Of a DNA stretch of 12,130 nt, positions 6,212 to 12,130 are shown piece after piece. The notes beneath the pieces were generated by a model. It was not told the DNA's origin, searched no databases, and saw nothing but the letters and a program-made list of their open reading frames with translations. Within the stretch, counting starts at the first letter, position 1, and the number at the start of each line of letters is the position of its first letter. Made by a program: the position numbers and the translations under genes. This DNA is from UBA685 sp002299005. GTDB lineage: Bacteria; Pseudomonadota; Alphaproteobacteria; Puniceispirillales; Puniceispirillaceae. Where the stretch lies: positions 1-12,130 of the forward strand of contig CAXAAH010000045.1 of the NCBI GenBank assembly GCA_963966775.1. Direction: 5' to 3'.

Positions 6212-8038
6212 CTATTGTTTAGCGCGTTGAAGTGTCCAAAGGTCTAAGTAACGCCCCTTATGGTCTAACAAATCATTATGCGTGCCGGTTTCAACCACAT
6301 TGCCATTCTCTAGCACGACAATTTGGTCAGCATGCAGCACAGTGGATAACCGATGCGCAATCGTGACAACAGTTCTGCCACGACCAGCACGTTCAAGAGC
6401 CGTCTGAATCTCGTGCTCAGTCTCGCTATCAAGCGCACTGGTTGCCTCATCCAAAAGCAGAATTGGCGGGTCTTTTAACAGCGTGCGCGCGATCCCAACA
6501 CGTTGCTTTTCTCCCCCTGATAGCTTTAAGCCACGCTCACCGACCTGCGTGTCGTATTTATCAGGCAAAGACATGATGAAATCATGGATTTGTGCATCTT
6601 TGGCTACCTGAATGACCTCAGCATATTGGGCATCTTCGCGCCCATAGGCAATGTTGTAATAGATCGTATCATTAAACAAAACAGTATCTTGCGGCACAAC
6701 ACCAATAGCGTGATGCAGGCTATCTTGCGTTACGTTCCGCACATCTTGCCCATCAATGCGAATGCTGCCACCCGTTACATCATAAAACCGAAATAATAGG
6801 CGGCCAATGGTTGACTTGCCAGATCCTGAGGGCCCGACAATGGCGACCGTTTGCCCGGCGGGGACGTCAACAGTGATCGATTTTAATATTTGCCGCCCGG
6901 CATTATAGGAAAAACTGACCATATCGAAACACACATGGCCGCTGGTGATTTCAAGTGCTTTGGCATCCACCTTATCCTTCACCTCTGATGGCTCGCCCAG
7001 AAGATCAAACATCTGTCGCATATCAACAAGCGCTTGCCTGATTTCGCGATAAACCGTGCCCAGAAAATTCAGTGGCATGGTAATCTGGATCATATAGGCG
7101 TTCACAAGCACAAAATCGCCAACGCTCAACTCGCCAGCTTGCACGCCTATTGCGGCAAGAAGCATCACGCCCAAAAGACCGCTCGTGATCAGAACTGCCT
7201 GACCAAAATTCAAAAAGGCCAGTGAATAGCTGGATTTGATAGCCGCAGCTTCATATCCCGCCACCGCCTTGTCATAGCGCATGGCCTCTCTTTTGGCAGC
7301 GCCAAAATATTTCACTGTTTCAAAATTCAAAAGGCTATCAATGGCCTTTTGATTGGCGTCCGTATCCTGCTCATTCATCTTCTTGCGCAATTTCACGCGC
7401 CATTCTGTCACACTAAAAGTAAAACAGACATAGACAGCGATGGTCGCAAGGATGATGCCAACGTAACGCCAATCCTGTAATTTCCAAAAAATGGCGACGC
7501 CAATTAAAATCAACTCAAGCAATAAGGGGCCGATTGAAAATACGAGGTAGCGCAAAAGGAATTCGACACCCTTGACGCCGCGCTCAATGATCCTGCTTAA
7601 ACCACCTGTTTTGCGGGTAATGTGATAACGCATGGACAGTCTGTGAATATGCTCAAAGGTTTCCAGCGCAAGGCGGCGAAAGGCCCTTTGTGCCACTTTC
7701 GCAAAAAGGGCGTCACGAAGCTGTTGGAAACCATTTGTCGCAATACGGGCAAAGCCATAGGCAACTGTCAGCCCAATTGCGCCAAGTATGAATTCAGGCG
7801 CACCGCTACCAGCTAGATCATCGACCGCCCATGCCTGCAATATCGGGCCAAGAATTGCGACGATTTTAGTCGCAACCAATGCCAACACAGCAAGCACAAC
7901 CCGCAAACGAAGCTCAAAATTGCCGGCAGGCCAGATGAATGGCGAAACACGCTTGATAATGCGCCAAGCCGCTTCACTCTCACGTCTATCTGATGTCGGC
8001 GTAGAATTCACTGAACCTGAAATTTGTACGTCTCCCAT
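6212..8038 (-). CDS. Atm1/ABCB7-type ABC half-transporter (permease fused to ATPase)
   Basis: From the ATG at 8038 the protein has 608 residues, the usual length for alphaproteobacterial Atm1 homologues. In-frame starts further up (ATG 8098, TTG 8149) have no better ribosome site. Six membrane helices span about residues 35-345, with the family hallmarks NFETVKYFG and YREIRQALVDM near the glutathione-binding region. The ATPase domain follows: A-loop Tyr near 378, Walker A GPSGSGKST near 402, Q-loop near 450, LSGGEKQ signature near 506, Walker B with the catalytic Glu near 526-533, and the H-loop His near 562. All key residues are intact. By family, a homodimer in the inner membrane exports glutathione-linked compounds tied to Fe-S cluster or heavy-metal homeostasis. 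The gene is divergent from the DUF1684 gene. Confidence 0.93.
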   Translation of the reverse strand: MGDVQISGSVNSTPTSDRRESEAAWRIIKRVSPFIWPAGNFELRLRVVLAVLALVATKIVAILGPILQAWAVDDLAGSGAPEFILGAIGLTVAYGFARIATNGFQQLRDALFAKVAQRAFRRLALETFEHIHRLSMRYHITRKTGGLSRIIERGVKGVEFLLRYLVFSIGPLLLELILIGVAIFWKLQDWRYVGIILATIAVYVCFTFSVTEWRVKLRKKMNEQDTDANQKAIDSLLNFETVKYFGAAKREAMRYDKAVAGYEAAAIKSSYSLAFLNFGQAVLITSGLLGVMLLAAIGVQAGELSVGDFVLVNAYMIQITMPLNFLGTVYREIRQALVDMRQMFDLLGEPSEVKDKVDAKALEITSGHVCFDMVSFSYNAGRQILKSITVDVPAGQTVAIVGPSGSGKSTIGRLLFRFYDVTGGSIRIDGQDVRNVTQDSLHHAIGVVPQDTVLFNDTIYYNIAYGREDAQYAEVIQVAKDAQIHDFIMSLPDKYDTQVGERGLKLSGGEKQRVGIARTLLKDPPILLLDEATSALDSETEHEIQTALERAGRGRTVVTIAHRLSTVLHADQIVVLENGNVVETGTHNDLLDHKGRYLDLWTLQRAKQ

Positions 8039-8196
8039 GATAATAGGTCTGTCGTTAATACTAATGTATGAGATAGTGTGCCTTGGCCTAGGTTTCATCT
8101 CTACAACGTCTTTTAGTTTGCAAAAAAACCCGAATAACACGCTAAACAACCTGCATCATAGACAATGCACTAGCACATCATTTAGGCTGAAATACC

Positions 8197-8202
8197 TATA
8201 AT
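8197..8202 (+). promoter_or_regulatory. Candidate -10 element for the DUF1684 gene
   Basis: A consensus TATAAT lies 18 bases before the start codon, between the divergent exporter and DUF1684 genes. No convincing -35 hexamer is seen at the right distance, so the promoter would be weak or activator-dependent. The ribosome site GAGG at 8212-8215 is five bases from the ATG. Confidence 0.4.
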
Positions 8203-8220
8203 GACACAAATGAGGCGCTT

Positions 8221-8838
8221 ATGTCGGATAATCATAATACCGCAATTGGGGCCATCCTATCTCTTGCTGATTGGCGCCTGCAGATGGCGGCCTTATATCA
8301 ACAGGTAAGCACGAGTGACAGGCTGGCTGACATTTGGCCGTATTTTATCTCAGAGCGAACACGCCTTTATGACACCCACCCGCAAAGCCCTTTGCAAAAG
8401 GGCAATGCGATGGCCTTCTTTGACTATGACCCGGCCTTTTATTTTGAGGTTGCCCTTCGCCCCTTATCGGCAAGCTCTGTTCACAAAGCAGATGGTGGCA
8501 AGGATGGGATGATTGACTTTAACGCTGTCGCAGTCACTGATGGGCTGGCCGCCTCTCTTGGGGCAGAGCTGGTTATCTATCAGATGGCGCATTATGGCGG
8601 CGGTCTGTTTTTGCCTTTTGGTGATGCCACAAATGGCGGGGCCAGCTATGGCGGCGGTCGCTATTTGATTGATAGCGCAAAATCAGCTTGGCTCGGCATG
8701 GCACAAGAGCGCATAAGGCTTGATTTCAATTTTGCCTATTTCCCCTCTTGCGCACATGATAGTCAATATCTATGCCCTCTCAGCCCGGCTGAAAACCGCC
8801 TGCCAAATGCCATTGAAGTTGGCGAAAAATGGGCGTAA
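8221..8838 (+). CDS. DUF1684 family protein
   Basis: The protein has 205 residues and starts at ATG five bases after GAGG. It carries the conserved motifs of DUF1684 in order: HPQSPL (53-58), YGGGLFLPFGDAT (125-137), YGGGRYLIDSAK (143-154), LDFNFAYFPSCAHD (167-180) and CPLSPAENRLP (185-195). The family is widespread but has no established biochemical role that I know of. Two conserved cysteines (177 and 185) and several aspartates and histidines could bind a metal or form an active site. No signal peptide or membrane helix is seen, so it is likely cytoplasmic. It is divergent from the Atm1-type exporter and is followed by a probable terminator, so it seems separate from the pst operon. Confidence 0.88.
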   Translation: MSDNHNTAIGAILSLADWRLQMAALYQQVSTSDRLADIWPYFISERTRLYDTHPQSPLQKGNAMAFFDYDPAFYFEVALRPLSASSVHKADGGKDGMIDFNAVAVTDGLAASLGAELVIYQMAHYGGGLFLPFGDATNGGASYGGGRYLIDSAKSAWLGMAQERIRLDFNFAYFPSCAHDSQYLCPLSPAENRLPNAIEVGEKWA

Positions 8839-8850
8839 ATCGCACCAAAC

Positions 8851-8897
8851 GCACCGCGGCCTATAGATCGTGACTGACTGCCTCTGCGGTGCCTTTT
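8851..8897 (+). terminator. Probable intrinsic terminator after the DUF1684 gene
   Basis: GCACCGC (8851-8857) pairs with GCGGTGC (8886-8892), followed by CTTTTAAT. The loop is long (28 bases) and the T run short, so it is weaker than the one after pstS. Its place between the DUF1684 stop and the Pho box supports separate transcription of the two units. Confidence 0.5.
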
Positions 8898-8904
8898 AAT
8901 ATTT

Positions 8905-8933
8905 CTGTAAAGTAAGTGTCACAAAACTGTAAC
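8905..8933 (+). promoter_or_regulatory. Pho box with three 11-bp-phased half-sites
   Basis: CTGTAAA (8905), GTGTCAC (8916) and CTGTAAC (8927) recur at exactly 11-bp intervals, matching the direct-repeat PhoB recognition pattern (CTGTCAT-like heptamers, 4-bp spacers). A weaker fourth unit (CTCTTAT, 8938) continues the phase. A -10-like TATAAC lies at 8942-8947, so PhoB would stand in for the -35 element. This predicts induction of pstS under phosphate limitation. Confidence 0.8.
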
Positions 8934-8941
8934 ATTACTCT

Positions 8942-8947
8942 TATAAC
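8942..8947 (+). promoter_or_regulatory. -10 element of the pstS promoter
   Basis: TATAAC starts 9 bases after the second strong Pho half-site, the usual arrangement for PhoB-activated promoters. Transcription would begin near 8953, giving a leader of about 40 bases. No consensus -35 is present. Confidence 0.5.
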
Positions 8948-8995
8948 TTCCCCTCATCGAAATGTATTGTTAATCCGTAATTTATGAGGTCATAA

Positions 8996-10042
8996 ATGTT
9001 TAAACGTACTCTTCTCGCAACAGCTGTTGCTATCTCAGCTTTGCCGCTTACATCGCTAAGCGTTCAAGCGCGCGATTATATCTCAATCGCTGGTTCTTCA
9101 ACTGTATTGCCATTTGCGACAATCGTGGCAGAAGCAATGGGCAACAACCCATCATATAAGACACCTGTTATTGAATCAGGCGGCTCATCAGTGGGTAAAA
9201 AGGGAGTGTGTGACGGCATTGGCACACAATTCATCGATATCGGCAACGCCTCATCACGTATGAAGGTTGCTGAGTTGGAATATTGTGATGCGAATAATGT
9301 GACATTGACTGAAATTAAGGTCGGCTATGACGGCATCGTTTTGGCGAGCTCAAAGTCAGGCATTAAAATGGCCATCTCAAAGTCAGACCTTGGTAAGGCG
9401 CTAACAGCGCGTGTACCAAACGCAGATAACACAGCGATGATTGACAATCCTTACATGAAGTGGAGCGATGTGAACCCTGAGCTTCCTGAGATTGCTATCC
9501 GCGTATATGGCCCGCCAACAACATCAGGCACAAGAGCTTCATTCGCTGAGATGGTGAATGAAAAGGGCTATTGTAAAAAAGACGCCGATGCAAAGGCAAC
9601 ATTGAAAGCTGTTGGCGAGAAAGCAAAAGCTTGTCGTTCAATGCGCACAGACGGCGCTTATGTTGAAGCTGGCGAGCAGGATAACCTTATCGTACAAAAG
9701 CTACAGCAAGATCCAAACGCTTTGGGTATCTTTGGTTTCTCTTACCTAGACCAAAACTCGGATACACTAGCAGGTGCGGCGATTGATGGCGTATCACCAT
9801 CATTTGATGATATCGCAGATGGCAGCTATTCTGTATCACGTGCTTTGTATTTCTATGTAAAGCATGAGCATATGGACGTTGTGCCAGGCATGAAGGCTTA
9901 CTTGAATGAGTGGACAAAGCATTGGGATGAAGATGGTATCCTAGCTGAAAACGGTATGATCCCAATGGGCGATGATGAGCGTGCGGCAACAAAAGCGGCG
10001 ATGACTAATCTGCCAAAGCTAACAGCTGATATGCTGAAATAG
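8996..10042 (+). CDS. pstS: Phosphate ABC transporter periplasmic binding protein
   Basis: The protein has 348 residues; its ATG lies six bases after TGAGG. A Sec signal peptide covers residues 1-25 with likely cleavage after SVQA. There is no lipobox cysteine, so the mature protein is free in the periplasm. Phosphate-binding loops typical of PstS are visible: AGSSTVLPF near 32-40, SGGSSVG at 61-67, DIGNASS at 81-87 and SGTRASF at 177-183. The family binds inorganic phosphate with high affinity and delivers it to the PstCA channel. Several lysine-rich loops and four cysteines are present in the mature protein. The gene follows a Pho box and is followed by a strong terminator before pstC, so it is probably the most highly expressed member of the operon. 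Confidence 0.95.
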   Translation: MFKRTLLATAVAISALPLTSLSVQARDYISIAGSSTVLPFATIVAEAMGNNPSYKTPVIESGGSSVGKKGVCDGIGTQFIDIGNASSRMKVAELEYCDANNVTLTEIKVGYDGIVLASSKSGIKMAISKSDLGKALTARVPNADNTAMIDNPYMKWSDVNPELPEIAIRVYGPPTTSGTRASFAEMVNEKGYCKKDADAKATLKAVGEKAKACRSMRTDGAYVEAGEQDNLIVQKLQQDPNALGIFGFSYLDQNSDTLAGAAIDGVSPSFDDIADGSYSVSRALYFYVKHEHMDVVPGMKAYLNEWTKHWDEDGILAENGMIPMGDDERAATKAAMTNLPKLTADMLK

Positions 10043-10063
10043 TCTTTAATGAAAAAATTGAAG

Positions 10064-10095
10064 AAAAGGCGCAAATAATACTTTGCGCCTTTTTT
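10064..10095 (+). terminator. Strong intrinsic terminator between pstS and pstC
   Basis: GGCGCAAA (10068-10075) pairs perfectly with TTTGCGCC (10082-10089) around a 6-base loop, followed by six Ts; upstream As extend the stem. It stands 25 bases after the pstS stop and before pstC on the same strand. Partial read-through would explain how permease genes are expressed at a lower level than pstS. Confidence 0.88.
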
Positions 10096-10096
10096 G

Positions 10097-10115
10097 TTAT
10101 TCTTTAAAAGAATAA
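10097..10115. promoter_or_regulatory. Perfect 19-bp palindrome upstream of pstC
   Basis: TTATTCTTTAAAAGAATAA has two 9-base arms around a single central A. It lies immediately after the T run of the terminator and 22 bases before the pstC start. Such a symmetric AT-rich site could bind a dimeric regulator or form a second weak stem. No known operator consensus fits. Confidence 0.4.
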
Positions 10116-10137
10116 GAATATTGGGTGGGGAGTAACA

Positions 10138-11523
10138 ATGACTGTTATTTTGAATTTTGCTATTATCTTGGCTATCACGGGATATGCTTATTTCCATGGC
10201 CTCACTCGTGCGATGTCCTTGCGTAACAAGCAGGCGCAATCTTTGCATTCCCTGCCTCATTATTACGGCCTATTCCCAGCCCTAACGACCTTTATTCCCG
10301 CCGCCTTTTGCCTCATCGCCTTTATCGTTGGTGATGAGATGTATATTAGGGGCCAGATTGCCGACCTTATTCCTGCGGCGATTGTCGCATCCCCTGATTT
10401 TTCTCTCACCATCCAATTGGCGCAGGTCAAAAATATCGCAGAAGGGCTGACCTTTGGTGAGCCTGCACAATGGATGGTGGTTGCTGGCGCCAAATGGGCC
10501 GCCTTGCAGTCACAGATTGATATTTTGGCAAGTGTTTTCGGGATAGGCCTTGCGGTTTGTGGCGCTGTTTTCGGACAGTCGCGCATTCAAGCGCCCTTCC
10601 GCGCCCGTAACCAGGTTGAGCGTATTATCATCATCTTCTTGGCGGCAAGCTCGCTGATTGCGATTCTTACCACGATAGGGATTGTCGTCTCAGTGGTGTT
10701 TGAATCGATTCGCTTTTTCAAGCTTGTGCCGATAACCGAATTTTTATTTAACACCACATGGAACCCGCAATTTGAAGGCGCCGAACGCGCTGGTTCTGGC
10801 GGGGCGAATGCGGTCTATGGCTCTGTGCCCTTATTTGCTGGCACCTTGTTAATTTCTGCGGTTGCGCTGACGGTGGCCGTGCCTGTGGGGCTGTTTGCGG
10901 CGATTTTCCTATCTGAATATGCCAGCGCGCGCCAACGTGCGGTTATCAAGCCTGTGATGGAATTATTGGCAGGTGTACCAACCGTTGTTTATGGCTTTTT
11001 TGCGGCCCTGACAGTGGCGCCGTTTGTGCGTGATATTGGCGCGGGTATTGGCCTTGATGTGGCGTCTGAATCGGCTTTTGCGGCTGGCTTTGTGATGGGC
11101 ATTATGATTATTCCTTTTGTCTCGTCACTGTCTGATGATGTGATTAACGCGGTGCCGCAATCCTTGCGCGATGCGGCTTATGGCCTTGGTTCAACCAAGA
11201 GCGAGACGGTGCGCCAAGTGGTGCTTCCTGCCGCCCTATCAGGCATTGCCGCTAGTATCTTATTGGCGGTATCGCGCGCAGTTGGCGAGACGATGATCGT
11301 CGTGATGGCCGCTGGCCTTGCGGCGAACCTGTCCTTTAATCCCTTAGATGCGGTGACAACTGTGACCGCGCAGATTGTGACGATTTTGGTTGGTGACCAA
11401 GAGTTTGAATCAGCCAAAACATTATCTGCTTTTGCCTTGGCATTGACGCTTATCATTATCACTTTGGCCTTAAACGTCATCGCGCTTGCGATTGTGAAGA
11501 GATATAAGGAACAATATGACTAA
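10138..11523 (+). CDS. pstC: Phosphate ABC transporter permease PstC
   Basis: The protein has 461 residues; its ATG lies five bases after GGGGAG. It is longer than E. coli PstC (about 320) because of an N-terminal region of about 200 residues with several membrane segments (roughly 4-22, 44-65, 127-147, 162-187), as in the long PstC group with the DUF3708 extension. The core permease domain spans about 225-455 and holds the EAA coupling motif at about 345-370 (DAAYGLGSTKSETVRQV), which contacts the PstB ATPase. The protein sits in the inner membrane and pairs with PstA to make the phosphate channel. Its stop overlaps the pstA start by 8 bases, a sign of translational coupling. No defect is seen. 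Confidence 0.94.
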   Translation: MTVILNFAIILAITGYAYFHGLTRAMSLRNKQAQSLHSLPHYYGLFPALTTFIPAAFCLIAFIVGDEMYIRGQIADLIPAAIVASPDFSLTIQLAQVKNIAEGLTFGEPAQWMVVAGAKWAALQSQIDILASVFGIGLAVCGAVFGQSRIQAPFRARNQVERIIIIFLAASSLIAILTTIGIVVSVVFESIRFFKLVPITEFLFNTTWNPQFEGAERAGSGGANAVYGSVPLFAGTLLISAVALTVAVPVGLFAAIFLSEYASARQRAVIKPVMELLAGVPTVVYGFFAALTVAPFVRDIGAGIGLDVASESAFAAGFVMGIMIIPFVSSLSDDVINAVPQSLRDAAYGLGSTKSETVRQVVLPAALSGIAASILLAVSRAVGETMIVVMAAGLAANLSFNPLDAVTTVTAQIVTILVGDQEFESAKTLSAFALALTLIIITLALNVIALAIVKRYKEQYD

Positions 11524-12130
11524 GATATCTGAAAATTCGCAAGCAAGTGAAATGGCCTCATCAAGCCCGCGCACATTATCACCGAATACGGCGCGTGAAC
11601 GTGTGGCGCATAGTCTGATACAGCGTCATAAAAATGAGCAACGATTCCGTTTCTATGGCCGCTTGGCAATTATCATTGCCCTGACATTCCTTGTGACCTT
11701 ATTTGGCTCTATCCTTGGCAAAGGCATCCCCGGCTTTTTCCAATATTATGTCACCTTCGATGTCACCTTAAATGCGGAAGAGCTTGACCCTTATGGTGAT
11801 GGCTCAGCGCAATCTTTATTTGATGGCAATGCCAGAGGCGTTATCAGAGACGGCTTTTTTGAGTTGCTTGAGGTCAGCGGGCGCAAGAACAAAAAGGCCG
11901 CCGGTAAAATTGTCTCAGCAGGGGCAGAACAACGCCTGCGCAATATGATATTGGACGACCCATCTCTGCTTGGCACCACCCAGACGATCACGGTGGCGGT
12001 TGATGATGATATTGACAGCTTCCTGCGCGGCTTTATTGATCGCAACACGCCTGAGGCCGACCGCCGTATCAATGATATCACTATCTCTTATGTTGATGCG
12101 CTGACGGATATGGGGCGCATTGACTACCGG
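11516..12130 (+). CDS. pstA: Phosphate ABC transporter permease PstA, partial (3' end beyond window)
   Basis: The ATG at 11516 lies five bases after AAGGA and overlaps the pstC stop (ATGACTAA). The frame stays open to the window end, giving 205 residues. A polar N-terminal tail (1-43) leads to one membrane helix (about 46-68), then a large hydrophilic region rich in acidic residues. This matches the N-terminal extension (DUF3333 type) found in long alphaproteobacterial PstA proteins; the permease core with its own EAA motif would lie to the right. The identification rests on this extension and on position after pstC. PstA forms the second half of the inner-membrane phosphate channel. PstB and PhoU genes would be expected next. 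Confidence 0.9.
   Translation, partial: MTKISENSQASEMASSSPRTLSPNTARERVAHSLIQRHKNEQRFRFYGRLAIIIALTFLVTLFGSILGKGIPGFFQYYVTFDVTLNAEELDPYGDGSAQSLFDGNARGVIRDGFFELLEVSGRKNKKAAGKIVSAGAEQRLRNMILDDPSLLGTTQTITVAVDDDIDSFLRGFIDRNTPEADRRINDITISYVDALTDMGRIDYR

Noticed and set aside
7788..8201. + strand ORF of 137 codons over the start of the exporter gene
   Set aside because: It is antisense to the conserved exporter coding sequence and has no recognisable domain.

Overview
The window looks like a moderately AT-rich alphaproteobacterial chromosome segment, plausibly from a marine lineage. This is inferred from three things: the Atm1-type exporter closely resembles the well-studied alphaproteobacterial one, PstC and PstA carry the long N-terminal extensions common in that class, and DUF1684 and seven-bladed FG-GAP proteins are present. 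No rRNA, tRNA, CRISPR array or transposase was seen, so species-level placement is not possible.

Left part (1-1522): a small membrane-anchored hypothetical protein on the + strand converges on a second membrane protein of unknown function on the - strand, with an imperfect long hairpin between them. Then comes a gene-free stretch with a perfect 8-bp-stem hairpin and three copies of a 16-bp tandem repeat.

Centre-left (1456-5604): two convergent genes encode secreted seven-bladed FG-GAP/VCBS propeller proteins. They share a 145-bp, roughly 93% identical, ungapped segment in inverted orientation. It covers the upstream leader, the Shine-Dalgarno sequence, a TTG start and the whole signal peptide. 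Past that point the proteins differ: one adds a C-terminal domain I do not recognise, the other an N-terminal peptidoglycan-binding-like module. Each leader has a different short tandem-repeat array just upstream. This cassette is the most unusual part of the window.

Centre (5637-8038): a small secreted or membrane-anchored protein, a 30-codon remnant of the N-terminus of a homocysteine S-methyltransferase, then on the - strand a full-length Atm1/ABCB7-type half-transporter (glutathione-linked export, Fe-S or heavy-metal homeostasis).

Right part (8221-12130): a DUF1684 protein with its own terminator, then the high-affinity phosphate uptake operon pstS-pstC-pstA, with pstA running off the end. 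A Pho box with three 11-bp-phased half-sites sits in front of pstS. A strong intrinsic terminator followed by a perfect 19-bp palindrome separates pstS from pstC, which suggests that the binding protein is made in excess over the permeases. PstS would capture phosphate in the periplasm and PstC/PstA form the membrane channel; PstB and PhoU are presumably beyond the right edge.
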